A DNA stretch of 64,000 nt from CBDCMJ01 sp965218875 (GTDB lineage: Bacteria; Chloroflexota; Dehalococcoidia; Lucifugimonadales; UBA3495), in contig OZ244707.1 of the NCBI GenBank assembly GCA_965218875.1, positions 2,170,001 to 2,234,000 on the forward strand, in the 5' to 3' direction. Position numbers and translations under genes: made by a program. Position 1 is the stretch's first letter. Each line of letters begins with the position of its first letter. The notes under the pieces were generated by a model. That model searched no databases, was not told the origin of the DNA, and worked only from the letters and a program-made list of their open reading frames with translations. Shown piece after piece: positions 9,601 to 17,893 of the stretch.

Positions 9601-10009
9601 CTACGTCATCAAGGACATCGAGGAGGAGTTTGGCGACAAGGTCAAACGCCGCATCGACAAGATCACTCCCCTGCACGCCACCCGCATGGGCGCGGCGGTC
9701 CGCCACGCCATATCCAAGCTGGAACGGCAGGACGCTTCCACCAAGATATTGTTCCTGATCAGCGATGGGCGTCCCCAGGACCGCGGCTACAGCCGGGAGG
9801 GCGTGGAGAAGGAATACGCCGTGCACGACACCCACATGGCCCTCATCGAGGCCAGGCGGCTGCGGATTACGCCCTTCTGCCTTACGGTGGACAAGGCCGG
9901 CCACGACTATCTCAAGAGCATGTGCGGCGACATGGGGTACGAGGTCTTGGACGACATCCACGCCCTGCCCGAGCGGCTGCCCATGCTGTACCGCCAGCTA
10001 ACGATTTAG
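6698..10009 (+). CDS. Large VWA-domain protein, CbbO/NorD-like partner of the MoxR ATPase
   Basis: A protein of about 1,103 residues. The start chosen is TTG 6698, because AAAGGAGGAG at 6681-6690 is an ideal ribosome site for it; an ATG at 6671 would overlap the Nudix gene and has no such site. The first 400 or so residues look all-helical and repeat-like, residues 450-850 include acidic Glu/Asp-rich linkers, and the C-terminus is a VWA domain. The metal site is intact: DMSAS near 884, Thr in 'HATRMG' near 993 and Asp in 'LFLISDGRPQD' near 1020. This fits CbbO/NorD proteins, which dock MoxR ATPases on client enzymes. It overlaps cinA tail to tail by 12 bases. Confidence 0.8.
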   Translation: MSTLPLPEIETELAKLPPSVLEAYLEAKPSLEAAFGQEELNLWAKEGLSIGTQTVRSWESAVEYYRVCPQVARFLSFPSFMQWARCGTYLAQDSPTLAVSFFRASSAIVPNLRPQYIPRWAGLGRTLYKGTWKSSTLAAKFFEVSPDLVRSLPFWDVEVFASLIEALSYKSYDVASECLVLGRDVLPGMGREREPFLSMSRALVEGSWREVKTCLELVPKALQQVEEGQTGRLLKLGERLAKAGMRDTSRFLSDGTQALNRAPQGSQGYILDLCENLLAVSPDAVPPFFKSLGEVLNRITVNQLDTWFQHGVGLLKDNPESGIAFFKVESSTSQSLLETLSSSLELDRVKGIIRLYCRALSGFGVEIFTTKELVRKNIGWVDEDSASTDGTKVFLPPLVDHYTSKEDNFSWFKVVSTHQVAHLEFGSFEFEFDKQATQFDDRRPGLERDVEERKAGRLSPAREAQEEPGTNGQASSIQQPGTVGLGTDRGYTAIGRFLQLFENRQLAFDTFTVLEDCRLDYRISREYPGIRGPAERVQAESRAARPRIQDLQLQEALVELLVRMSLGQFTDLPVPVDYQDAVVMLARILHQLRTTEATVEDTSEATLRAYEIISRVQNEAQPEDQWQEQDLEEPGDFSDEDLQELIDKLQAGMEGAGEPGEGDPYESPEPVDYRGDFKPEMVQLLVRLQADAGDQGEGQPLSQEMLEQLLEESTELELDAEQGDISSSMTTFAQNLMKEAGAPPPNSQPGQGYGPLLHDNDQGGELEAKEPQTFAYDEWDFRAADYKPRWCIVKEKTVEEGDPNFYNDALKNYGALSNHIKRQFELIMPESFKRIYRLVDGEDLDLNAALEAWADLKMNVPPDDKIYWHRNRTRRNVAVVFLLDMSASTAEAIDEGRQVVDDRDAPEDPVEYMVWLRRRREGLVRRNYKRIIDLEKESTSLLINALESIGDTYGIYGFSGYGRENVEFYVIKDIEEEFGDKVKRRIDKITPLHATRMGAAVRHAISKLERQDASTKILFLISDGRPQDRGYSREGVEKEYAVHDTHMALIEARRLRITPFCLTVDKAGHDYLKSMCGDMGYEVLDDIHALPERLPMLYRQLTI

Positions 10010-11239
10010 GGGAACAGCCGCCACCAGCTTGCGCAGCTCTATCAGGGCCTGGTTCGACAGTCGGCGCTTGACCACCACCCGGCGGGGAGGCAGCCGAAGC
10101 TCCATCTCTCGCACCTGACCGTCCCCGACGATGGCAAGGTAGCCCAGCCCCACCGGCTTGCCCTCCAGTTCCTCGGGGCCGGCCACCCCGGTTATGCCGA
10201 CGCCCAGGTCCGAGCCGGCGACTTGACGAATGGTCCTTGCCATGGCGGTGGCGGTTTCCTGGCTCACCGTGCCGTGGTTTTCGACTATCTCCGCGGGCAC
10301 GCCATGGGCGATCATTGCCCCACCGGTGTAGGCCACCACGCCGCCCTTGAAGTAGCTGGAGCGATACGACGCCTCGGAGATGCTGTTGGCCAGGTAGCCT
10401 CCGGTGCAGGATTCCATGGTCGCCAGGCTGAGGCCCCGCTCTTCCAGCACCGGCGCAATGGCCTGCTCGGGCGTCTCATCGTCGTAACCCCACACGTAAG
10501 GCCCCAAGCGCCCCAGGATGGCGTCTTCGACCGGCCGGACCAGGGATTGGGCCTCGGTCGTGTCCTTGGCCCGGGCGATGATCCTCAAGTGTATCCCGTC
10601 GGCCTTGGAGTAGATGCCCAGGTAGGGGTTCTCCTGGCCGAAGAACTCCGAGACCATCTCGTCAATGGCGCCCTCGGACATTCCCATGGTCTTGATGTTC
10701 CGCGTCACGGTTACGTCGCCGTCCACGAGGGGGCGCAGCCGGGGCTCGACCTCCTCCTCCCAGATGGCCTGCATCTCCCCGGGCGGTCCGGGCATGCACA
10801 CGATTATCTTGCCGTCTCGTTCCGCCCACCAGCCGGGCGCGGTGCCGTTGCGATTGGGTATGAACCGCGCCGACGGTATGAGCAAAGCCTGCTTCACGTT
10901 GTGGGAGGGCATGGCTTGGCCCCGACGCCGGAAATACTCCTCCAGCGACCTCACGACCTCTTCCTGCACCACCGGGGTCTCCCCCAGGGCGCCGGCGACG
11001 GCTTCTCTGGTCAGGTCGTCCTGGGTTGGGCCCAGGCCACCGGTGGTAAAGATGACGTCGGAGCGGTGCAAGCCCCGGGAAAGGGCCTCGGTCAACATAA
11101 CGAGGTCGTCGCCGACCACGGACAGCCATTGGGCTTGGATGCCCAGGGGAGGAAGCCTGGCGGCGATCCAGGACGAGTTGGTATCGGTCAACTCGCCCAT
11201 CAGCAACTCGTGCCCGATGGAGATGATTTCAGCCTTCAT
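9998..11239 (-). CDS. cinA: CinA-family protein (nicotinamide-nucleotide amidase)
   Basis: A 413-residue two-domain protein. The N-terminal MoCF/MoaB-like domain has 'ISIGHELLMGE' and 'FTTGGLGPTQDD' (about residues 6-16 and 64-75). The C-terminal amidase domain has 'MESCTGGYLAN' near 277 and 'GITGVAGPE' near 353. CinA C-terminal domains deamidate NMN in pyridine nucleotide recycling, and the N-terminal domain often hydrolyses ADP-ribose. It is convergent with the VWA gene; the start region contains only a weak ribosome site. Confidence 0.9.
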   Translation of the reverse strand: MKAEIISIGHELLMGELTDTNSSWIAARLPPLGIQAQWLSVVGDDLVMLTEALSRGLHRSDVIFTTGGLGPTQDDLTREAVAGALGETPVVQEEVVRSLEEYFRRRGQAMPSHNVKQALLIPSARFIPNRNGTAPGWWAERDGKIIVCMPGPPGEMQAIWEEEVEPRLRPLVDGDVTVTRNIKTMGMSEGAIDEMVSEFFGQENPYLGIYSKADGIHLRIIARAKDTTEAQSLVRPVEDAILGRLGPYVWGYDDETPEQAIAPVLEERGLSLATMESCTGGYLANSISEASYRSSYFKGGVVAYTGGAMIAHGVPAEIVENHGTVSQETATAMARTIRQVAGSDLGVGITGVAGPEELEGKPVGLGYLAIVGDGQVREMELRLPPRRVVVKRRLSNQALIELRKLVAAVPLNR

Positions 11240-11453
11240 ATGGTGGACGTCCCTGGAGGTGGTGGGGTGAGGTGGCGCCGGACCGGCACGAGGCAGACCA
11301 CAACGCCATCGCTTGGGAGGCGAAATTGTGCTACTTTAGCGGTGATGATATTCTATACCGGTGAATTTGCCAAGGCGCGGGTGCTTCGGACAAGGTCCAT
11401 CGACGTCCCATCACGCTGAACTCACCCCCTGTCACTTCGAATATTGCCCGCCC

Positions 11454-11541
11454 ATGTCTCGCCAAACATATCCCCAGGCCAACCCGAACGTGCCGCCATG
11501 TGTCGCCAAACATATCCCTAGGCCAACCCGAACATGCCGCC
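11454..11541. repeat. 44-bp direct repeat, two copies
   Basis: Two adjacent 44-bp units (11454-11497 and 11498-11541) share 'cgccaaacatatccc.aggccaacccgaac.tgccgcc' with about four mismatches. A shorter degenerate third copy (11542-11566) follows. They lie in the gap between divergent cinA and speD. No protein or CRISPR-like pattern is apparent because there are no unique spacers. Confidence 0.6.
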
Positions 11542-11586
11542 AAGTAAACTCGAACACGCCGCCAGGTCGACCGAACATACCCCATC

Positions 11587-11853
11587 GTCATTCCGCTGGA
11601 GCGCAGCGACGAGGAATCTACACTCCTCCGCGGTAGCACGGTTTACGGACCGGAGACGGGGCGTGCTGCCCAGAAGTTGAGATTCCTCGTCGCTGCGCTC
11701 TGTCGGAATGACCGGGGTGGATGCTCCAGTGGAATGGCAGGGGTGGGTGCTCCAGCAGAATGACAGGGTGGGCGTGGGCGGCCCGCGCCCGGCTGCTAGG
11801 CCCCTCCCCGCCATGCCCGGGCCCCGTCGCTCGTCTATTTTCATGGTGATGAC
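11587..11853 (-). repeat. Dispersed palindromic repeat with 26-bp tandem units and arm
   Basis: The core 11587-11712 opens GTCATTCCGCTGG and closes CGGAATGAC with inner 'gaggaatc/gattcctc'. Three 26-bp units start at 11697, 11723 and 11749, followed by an arm ending 'gtctattttcatggtgatgac' at about 11853. It is the same composite element as 3338-3599. The rest of the 11240-12062 gap shows no gene. Confidence 0.65.
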
Positions 11854-12062
11854 TGAGGCGGGAGGCGGGAATGACGGGGCGAGGGCTCGGAATCGCCGCG
11901 GCCTTGGGAAGCCATATGACGGCGATGAAAATGGGGGAGCGCCGGGAGGCGACTCGAGGCGCAGCCACCGGAGGTGCGGGCCTTTGTTAAAAACGTCCAT
12001 TGTCACGGTAGTAGCCCTGAGTCCCGGAACGTATCTACGGCACACGAATTAGGGGAGGTAAG

Positions 12063-12494
12063 ATGCACCTGGTGATCGACGGCTTCCGTGGGGACGCGGC
12101 CAAAATGTGGGATGAGCAACTTGTACGGGAGTTCCTCACGGACTGCCCTACCCGGCTGGGCATGACTCGCATCACCGAGCCGAAGGTCCTGGAGTACAAT
12201 GCTCCCAAGGCGGAAGACTCGGGGGTCTCCGGGTTCGTCATCATCGCCGAGAGCCACGTGAGCATTCACACCTTCCCCCTGCGTGACTACGTCAACATAG
12301 ACATCTTTTCCTGCCTGCCCTTCGATCACCTGCGGGCTTTGGAGGAGGCCAAGGCGCTGTTCGATCTGCAGGAGGTCAAGACCTGGCTTCTGGACCGCGG
12401 TCTGGAATGGCTGGATGAACGCCAGGGGATGGCCGAGGCCATGGAGCAACGGATGGCCTTGGAGACGGGAGGCCCGGGTCAGCACCATGGCTGA
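12063..12494 (+). CDS. speD: S-adenosylmethionine decarboxylase proenzyme
   Basis: A 143-residue prokaryotic SpeD, making decarboxylated AdoMet for spermidine synthesis. The self-cleavage site ESHVSIHTF is present: cleavage is expected between Glu63 and Ser64, which becomes the pyruvoyl group. The processing residues His69 and Cys84 (in DIFSC) are conserved. A strong ribosome site (GGGGAGG) lies 6 bases before the ATG. The stop overlaps the start of the agmatinase-family gene by 8 bases, so the two polyamine genes are coupled. No spermidine synthase is visible in the window. Confidence 0.93.
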   Translation: MHLVIDGFRGDAAKMWDEQLVREFLTDCPTRLGMTRITEPKVLEYNAPKAEDSGVSGFVIIAESHVSIHTFPLRDYVNIDIFSCLPFDHLRALEEAKALFDLQEVKTWLLDRGLEWLDERQGMAEAMEQRMALETGGPGQHHG

Positions 12495-13383
12495 AGTCGA
12501 CCAGGAGCCTTGGGTCGCCCGGAACTTTCTGGCCCTCTCCCCAGAGCAGAGCAGCCTGAAGGACGCCAAGGTGGTGCTGATTCCCGTCCCTTACGACAGC
12601 ACGACGTCCTTTCGCAGCGGCGCCCGAGACGGCCCCGCGGCGATCATCGACGCATCCTACGGCATGGAAGACTATGACCCGGAGCTGCAGGTGGACGTGT
12701 CCCAGGTGGGCATACACACCACCGCGATGCTCGAGCCCCACATGGGCGGTCCGGCGCAGATGGTGGAGCGGGTGCGCCAGGCAGTGGCGGGGTACGTGGG
12801 TCCGGGCAAGATGGTGGGACTCCTGGGCGGCGAGCACTCGGTTGCCGTGGGTTCCGTGCAAGCCCACGTCGAGGCTTACCCCCAACTGTCGGTGCTCTAC
12901 CTGGACGCTCACGCGGACCTCCGGGACGACTACATGGGGACTCCGTGGGGCCACGCCTCGGTGGCCCGGCGCATTCACCAATCCTGCCCGCTGGTCTTGG
13001 TGGGGCTGCGCAGCCTTTGCCAAGAGGAGCACAGCTATATCCGGTCTCGGGAGGTCCCGGTCTTCCCCTGGACGCATGATGCTGACGAAGCGTCCCTGAA
13101 GCGGGACGTGGTGGACCGGCTGGGGCCGTTGGTCTACGTCAGCGTAGACCTGGACGTTTTGGACCCTTCGGTAATGCCCTCGGTGGGGACCCCGGAGCCG
13201 GGGGGCATGACCTGGCAACAGGTCACATCTTTGCTGCGGGCGGTTGCGGCTTCGCGGCAGGTGGTGGGATTCGACGTGTGCGAGCTTTCCCCCAACGAGG
13301 GGCCGCGGGCTTCTTCTTACACCGCGGCCAAGCTGGTATACAAGCTCATTGCGTACACCGCCGCTATGTCCGCTGCCGGCTAG
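12487..13383 (+). CDS. speB: Agmatinase-family ureohydrolase
   Basis: A 298-residue protein (start ATG 12487 overlapping the speD stop; an upstream in-frame ATG at 12415 lies inside speD and is less likely). The manganese-binding motifs of ureohydrolases are complete: GGEHS near 112, DAHADLRDDY near 138-147, SVDLDVLDPS near 219-228, then GTPEPGG. Agmatinase gives putrescine plus urea. Fusion-like coupling to speD supports a polyamine role; arginase or guanidino-acid hydrolase activity is the alternative. Confidence 0.85.
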   Translation: MAEVDQEPWVARNFLALSPEQSSLKDAKVVLIPVPYDSTTSFRSGARDGPAAIIDASYGMEDYDPELQVDVSQVGIHTTAMLEPHMGGPAQMVERVRQAVAGYVGPGKMVGLLGGEHSVAVGSVQAHVEAYPQLSVLYLDAHADLRDDYMGTPWGHASVARRIHQSCPLVLVGLRSLCQEEHSYIRSREVPVFPWTHDADEASLKRDVVDRLGPLVYVSVDLDVLDPSVMPSVGTPEPGGMTWQQVTSLLRAVAASRQVVGFDVCELSPNEGPRASSYTAAKLVYKLIAYTAAMSAAG

Positions 13384-13474
13384 CCCCCCCGGGGCGCCGG
13401 ACGTTGGCAAGTTGCTTCATCACCGGTGTTGAGGGGCCAAACGGCTAAACCTGAGGAGGAGATTCGGAGATTGA

Positions 13475-14230
13475 ATGGGGACCTCCCTGCGCATCGGCAA
13501 GATCTTCGGTATTCCCGTGGAAGTCAACGCCAGTTGGCTCGTCATCTTCTTGCTCCTGACCTACGTGTTGGCCCAGCAGTTCGACGACACAGGCCTGGCC
13601 TGGTCCGCGGTCCAAAGATGGCTGATGGCCGCTCTCATGGTGGGCCTGTTCTTCCTGTCCGTGTTGGTCCACGAGCTCAGCCACAGCGCCGTCGCCCTAC
13701 GCCGGGGAATCCCGGTCCGGGGCATTACCCTGTTCATCTTCGGGGGTGTGTCCCGGTTGGCCCGCCAGCCCGGGCGCCCAATGACCGAGTTCGTCGTTGC
13801 CGTGGTGGGACCCCTGACCAGCTTGGCGCTGGCTGCCATGACGGGGGTTCCCTGGTATTTTCTGGACTTGGGAAACTCCCCCGTGGGAGTCGCCTTGTTC
13901 CTGCTGGCCTGGTCTAACTTATGGCTGGGGGTCTTCAACATCCTGCCCGGTTTTCCCCTGGACGGGGGACGAGTCCTCCGGGCGGCGATTTGGGCCCGCA
14001 CCGGCGACTATCGGAAGGCGACCCGCATCGCCGCCCGGACCGGGCAAGTCATCGCCGTCCTGATCATGGTCGGCGGTCTGGGGCTTGCCATTTTCGTTGA
14101 CCTCTTCAACGGCATTTGGATCGCCGTCGTCGGGGGATTCCTGCTCTCCCTGGCCACCGCGGGCCACCGCGAGGAAAGCTCCGCCGCGCCGGCGCCGGTG
14201 GACCGGGTCTGGAACGGCCAGGACGCCTGA
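13475..14230 (+). CDS. Site-2 protease family membrane metalloprotease (M50)
   Basis: A 251-residue polytopic membrane protein. The zinc motif HELSH is at residues 66-70 within a transmembrane segment, and the second motif 'NILPGFPLDGGR' (LDG near 162) supplies the third ligand. About six hydrophobic segments are visible. The C-terminal CBS domains present in many relatives are absent; the protein ends in a short hydrophilic tail. Family members cut membrane-embedded anti-sigma factors or other transmembrane substrates. A CGGAG ribosome site precedes ATG 13475. No anti-sigma factor is adjacent, so the substrate is unknown. Confidence 0.85.
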   Translation: MGTSLRIGKIFGIPVEVNASWLVIFLLLTYVLAQQFDDTGLAWSAVQRWLMAALMVGLFFLSVLVHELSHSAVALRRGIPVRGITLFIFGGVSRLARQPGRPMTEFVVAVVGPLTSLALAAMTGVPWYFLDLGNSPVGVALFLLAWSNLWLGVFNILPGFPLDGGRVLRAAIWARTGDYRKATRIAARTGQVIAVLIMVGGLGLAIFVDLFNGIWIAVVGGFLLSLATAGHREESSAAPAPVDRVWNGQDA

Positions 14231-14265
14231 GGACGCCCCGCCGGGGCAGCCGCCCCGCCCGGCTA

Positions 14266-14274
14266 TGCTACAAT
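14266..14274 (+). promoter_or_regulatory. Extended -10 promoter for the cysteine desulfurase
   Basis: TGC followed by TACAAT, 27 bases before the ATG at 14302. No -35 hexamer is recognisable. A GC-rich inverted repeat (GCCCCGCCGGGGC, 14234-14246) just upstream could be the end of the previous transcript. Confidence 0.4.
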
Positions 14275-14301
14275 ATCCGCACGTAGCTTGAGAGGCCGCA
14301 G

Positions 14302-15495
14302 ATGGAGAACCGCGGGCGCGTTTATCTAGACCACGCCGGGACCACCCCCATGGACCCCAGGGTCCTTGAGGCCATGGAACCCTACTTCAGCCGGGCCTAC
14401 GGCAACCCCTCCAGCATCCACACGGTGGGGCAGGAGGCCAGGTACGCCCTGGACGAGGCCCGGGAACGCGTCGCTCGCGTCTTGTGCTGCAGGCCTCGAG
14501 AGGTGGTGTTCACCGCCGGCGGCACCGAGTCGGACAACGCCGCCATCTACGGAGTGGCCACCGCCCTGCGGGAGACCGGCAACCACCTGATCACCTCCAC
14601 CGTCGAACACAGCGCGGTGCTCCACATGTGCCAGCACCTGGAAGGTCTGGGGTTCGAGGTCACTTACGTCCCGGTGGACGGCTACGGGGTCGTTTCTCCC
14701 CAGGCCGTGGCCGACGCCATCACGAGACGCACTACGCTGGTCTCCGTCATGTACGCCAACAACGAGATCGGCTCCATCAATCCCATCCCCGAAATTTCCC
14801 AGGCTGTGCGCCAGCGGGCCAAGGAACTAGATCGCACCATCGTAACGCACACCGACGCCGTTCAGGCCGCGGGCTTCCTGGAGCTGGACGTGCGCCGCCT
14901 AAACGTGGACATGTTGAGCCTGTCCGGGCACAAGTTCCATGGACCCAAGGGCACCGGGGTGCTTTACATGAAGAGGGGAACGCCCTTCTTGCCCCTGTTG
15001 CTGGGAGGGGGACAGGAGCGCGAGCGTCGGGCGGGGACCGAAAACATGCCCGGCATAGTGGGGGTTTCCGTGGCCCTGGAACTGGCCGACGCGCAAAGGG
15101 AGGCGTCCTCCGCTCACTGCGCGGCTCTTCGAGACCGGATCATCCAGGTGGTGCTTGACGGGGTCCCGGGCAGCCGGTTGAACGGCCATCCCACGCAGCG
15201 GCTGCCCAACAACGTGAATTTCTCCTTCAAGGGCATCGAGGGCGAGCCCATACTGCTGGGGCTGGACATGGCGGGCATCGCCGCCTCCAGCGGCAGCGCC
15301 TGCAGTTCCGGGTCCCTGGAGCCGTCCCACGTGCTGCTGGCGTTGGGGCAGCCGGCCGAGCTCGCCCGCGGCAGCCTTCGGATGACCCTGGGCAAAGACA
15401 ACACGGAAAAAGAAGTGGAGTACGTGTTGAAGGAGCTAGTGCCCCTGGTGGAGCAGCTGCGCCGGCTGCCCACCATGGCCACCACCGGTTTCTAG
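14302..15495 (+). CDS. iscS: Cysteine desulfurase (NifS/IscS class I)
   Basis: A 397-residue PLP enzyme releasing sulfur from L-cysteine for Fe-S clusters or tRNA thiolation. Visible motifs: 'YLDHAGTTPMDPRV', 'GNPSSIH', 'TESDN', 'TVEHSAVL', the PLP lysine in SGHKFHGPKG near residue 211, 'RAGTEN', and the active cysteine in SGSACSSG near 333. No iscU, mnmA or suf gene is adjacent, so the acceptor is not indicated. Confidence 0.9.
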   Translation: MENRGRVYLDHAGTTPMDPRVLEAMEPYFSRAYGNPSSIHTVGQEARYALDEARERVARVLCCRPREVVFTAGGTESDNAAIYGVATALRETGNHLITSTVEHSAVLHMCQHLEGLGFEVTYVPVDGYGVVSPQAVADAITRRTTLVSVMYANNEIGSINPIPEISQAVRQRAKELDRTIVTHTDAVQAAGFLELDVRRLNVDMLSLSGHKFHGPKGTGVLYMKRGTPFLPLLLGGGQERERRAGTENMPGIVGVSVALELADAQREASSAHCAALRDRIIQVVLDGVPGSRLNGHPTQRLPNNVNFSFKGIEGEPILLGLDMAGIAASSGSACSSGSLEPSHVLLALGQPAELARGSLRMTLGKDNTEKEVEYVLKELVPLVEQLRRLPTMATTGF

Positions 15496-15850
15496 GCTTC
15501 CCGCCATGGGTGGGGCGCCTCCGGGCGTCCGCCGCACGGGGCCGGACCAGCCCATGCTCCGCCGATTACCGCCCCGGCGGCTCCCTTCCACCTCGTCATT
15601 GGGCAACGCCGAGCTGTGGAATACGGTAGACTTCCGCGTTGGAAGACGCCGACACGCCGCGGCCTCGGCGCGGTCCAACCGTGCAAGCCCCATAGGCAAA
15701 CAGCGTGGGGATACCCATCGCCCGCAACTGGGTCAGTATCCGGAGGGCGCCGGAAGCCGCGGGGAAGCGGTCCGGCCCGGTTAGCGGATGTGGCCTTGAC
15801 ACGGCGGGCAGACCGGCGCCCCGGCCCTGGATGGTGGCTGAGGCAACCAC
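15496..15850. other. Intergenic region without a supported gene
   Basis: A 355-base GC-rich gap between two co-oriented genes. Short inverted segments are present. A TTGACA at 15797 has no matching -10. Nothing here could be recognised as an RNA gene, and the frames on either strand lack ribosome sites or known motifs. Confidence 0.4.
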
Positions 15851-16492
15851 GTGGGGATGAAGCGTAGGAACAGGCCGGCAACCATGGCGGGAGAATCCGC
15901 ACCTGTGGGCCGCCCACCGCCGCCGATATGGCGGCGGTTTTTTCACTTGATAGCCGGGTCCTCCGTTCCCATAGCCGGGATTTTGGCCCCGGAAACGCCC
16001 ATGATCGCCGCGCTGGCTGTGTTGTCGGGCGGAGGGTTGGCGCTGGACCTGCTCCGGTTTCGCGTCTCGTGGGTGAATCGACAGTTCATGCGCCGCTTGG
16101 CCCCTCTGCTGAAGCACGACGAGGGCCATCGCTTCAACGGCGCCACTTACGTGGTGGTCGGCGCCCTGTTCACCTTCTTGTTGTACGGGCCTGAAGTGGC
16201 GGCGCCCGCCCTGCTTTTCCTGTCCGTTGGAGACCCGGCGGCGGCGCTGGTGGGCCGGCGGGTCCCCGGCCCAAGGCTCTTCGGCAAGTCACCGGGGGGC
16301 GCCGCCGCTTTCCTGGCGGTTTCGCTGGCCATTGTCGCCGTGTTGGTTGGGGCCGGCGCCAATGACTACCACTGGGGGCTGCTGGTAGGGGCCGCCGTGG
16401 CCGCTATAGTCGAGCTGCTGCCGGTCCCGCCCGACGACAACCTCACTATTCCCTTGATCGCCGGGGCGGCGATGCACTTCTTGGGCGTGTAA
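15851..16492 (+). CDS. Phytol/dolichol-kinase-like (SEC59/DGK1/VTE5 family) membrane protein
   Basis: A 213-residue integral membrane protein with about six hydrophobic segments. 'RRFFHLIAGSSVP' near residue 28, 'HRFNGATYVVVGA' near 96, 'SVGDPAAALVGRR' near 128, 'GKSPGGAAAFL' near 144 and 'VELLPVPPDDNLTIPL' near 190 are the ordered signatures of CTP-dependent polyprenol/phytol kinases. The lipid substrate is not known; recycling of isoprenoid alcohols is the family role. Start is uncertain between GTG 15851, ATG 15857 and ATG 15884. Confidence 0.7.
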   Translation: MGMKRRNRPATMAGESAPVGRPPPPIWRRFFHLIAGSSVPIAGILAPETPMIAALAVLSGGGLALDLLRFRVSWVNRQFMRRLAPLLKHDEGHRFNGATYVVVGALFTFLLYGPEVAAPALLFLSVGDPAAALVGRRVPGPRLFGKSPGGAAAFLAVSLAIVAVLVGAGANDYHWGLLVGAAVAAIVELLPVPPDDNLTIPLIAGAAMHFLGV

Positions 16493-16538
16493 GAAGGTGC
16501 GGCGTGTAACGAGGTGTGCCGCCGGACCTGGGAATTGC

Positions 16539-17885
16539 TCAGGCTCCGCCGTCGAAGTGGATGACCTGGGCCTGCTCTCGCTGCAGCTTCAAGTAGGCGC
16601 TCTTGCTCATGGCCTGACGGTGCGACTCTACGATCCGTTTTCCCTTGGCGCCCTGTTCCGCCAGCAGGTCGATAACCACCATGGCCATAATCTTGGCCGG
16701 ATTGACCAGCGCCTGCTCGTAGTCGGTGATCAGGTAGTCCTTGCTGTGGCCCGGGCCCACCGCGCCGCCTGTGTAAGGGTGGCACACGGGCATCAGGTGG
16801 CTCAAGTCGCCCATGTCGGTGGACCCGCCGCGATTTCGGCGGGGTTGTATCACCATGGTGGCCGAAGAGCCCAGAAGGTCCGTCGCGTTGCTGTTGAAAA
16901 GGTCCTGGAGTTTGTGGTCGTGGCGCATGGGCAGGTACCCGGGTATATTGGTGATCTCCACCGACGCTCCCACGGCCAGGGCCCCGGCCTTGAAGCAGCG
17001 GTCCACGACGGCGCCGTTGTGCGCCACCGCCTCCGGCGTCCCGGAGCGCACCCGCCACTCCAGGCGAACATCAGCGGGAACGGAGTTGACCGCTTCTCCC
17101 CCCCGGGTCATGATGCCGTGGACCCGCACGGTATCCTCGGCTCGGTGGGTCTCCCGGGTGGCGTGGATCGCCTGGAGGGCGAAGGTGGCCGCGTTGAGGG
17201 CGTTGATGCCCAGGTGGGGCGCACTCCCCGCGTGGGCGGCCCGTCCGCTGAAGCGGACGTACTTGACCATGTGCCCGTTGCTGGTCCCGCCCACGGCAAA
17301 GGTCCGGTCTCCCATATCGCTGGCGGTGTGGCACATCATGGCGATGTCCACGTCGTCGAATTCCCCCAGCCGGATCAACTCCTGCTTGCCGCCCAGGAAT
17401 TCCAACCGTCCCTCCTCCCGGAGTTGAAGGCGGTGTTCGACCTCGATGAACTCCTCGGCGGGAACGGCGAAGGGCACTATCTCACCGGCAAGCTGGCCCA
17501 ACACGTCCGGCGTGGTCAACCCGATAGTCGCGCCCAGCATCATGCCAATCTGGCAGTGGTGGCCGCAGGCGTGGGCCGCCGCGGTGTCCGGGTCTGCGTG
17601 GGGATGCCCGGCGACGATGAGGGAATCCAGCTCTCCCAGGATGGCGACCCTGGGTCCGGGGCCGCCTCCGCCGGCAACGCGGCCCTTGACGCCGGTAATG
17701 GCCAGCCCCCGCCGGTGCCGGATACCCAACTCGTCGAACTTGCGGGCCACGAGGCCGGCGGTCCTGGTCTCCCGGAAACCGGACTCCGGGCTGGATAGGA
17801 TGTCCTGGGCGACGCCTACGATGTCTTGCTTCCTCGACTCGATGGCGGCGCAGGCCCGTTGCTTGAGCTCTTGGGTAGTCAACAT
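16539..17885 (-). CDS. M20-family amidohydrolase (AbgB/ACY1L2-like), copy 2 of a tandem pair
   Basis: A 448-residue M20 peptidase-type amidohydrolase. 'LGELDSL', 'AAAHACGHHCQIGMMLGA', 'VPAEEFIEVE', the dimerisation-domain 'SGRAAHAGSAPHLGINALNA' and 'GSTDMGDLSHLMP' give the metal ligands and lid histidine. The arrangement resembles p-aminobenzoyl-glutamate hydrolase subunit B and ACY1L2. The natural substrate is unknown. It starts 8 bases after the stop of a close paralogue, and the two proteins align over their whole length, so a local duplication is clear. Confidence 0.85.
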   Translation of the reverse strand: MLTTQELKQRACAAIESRKQDIVGVAQDILSSPESGFRETRTAGLVARKFDELGIRHRRGLAITGVKGRVAGGGGPGPRVAILGELDSLIVAGHPHADPDTAAAHACGHHCQIGMMLGATIGLTTPDVLGQLAGEIVPFAVPAEEFIEVEHRLQLREEGRLEFLGGKQELIRLGEFDDVDIAMMCHTASDMGDRTFAVGGTSNGHMVKYVRFSGRAAHAGSAPHLGINALNAATFALQAIHATRETHRAEDTVRVHGIMTRGGEAVNSVPADVRLEWRVRSGTPEAVAHNGAVVDRCFKAGALAVGASVEITNIPGYLPMRHDHKLQDLFNSNATDLLGSSATMVIQPRRNRGGSTDMGDLSHLMPVCHPYTGGAVGPGHSKDYLITDYEQALVNPAKIMAMVVIDLLAEQGAKGKRIVESHRQAMSKSAYLKLQREQAQVIHFDGGA

Positions 17886-17893
17886 GAGCGACC

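Noticed and set aside
5192..10009. MoxR-VWA genes as a Rubisco or NO reductase activation operon
   Set aside because: No cbbL/S, norB/C or other client gene is nearby; only the chaperone-type pair is supported.
11454..11566. CRISPR-like array
   Set aside because: Units are directly adjacent, with no unique spacers and only two good copies.
12415..12486. Longer N-terminus for the speD-linked ureohydrolase from ATG 12415
   Set aside because: The extra 24 residues overlap speD in another frame and do not resemble ureohydrolases; ATG 12487 overlapping the speD stop fits better.
15700..15790. Possible SRP (4.5S) RNA because of 'gggtcagtatccgga'
   Set aside because: The conserved tetraloop region (CAGG.CCGGAAGG.AGCAGCC) is not reproduced and no closing stem was found.
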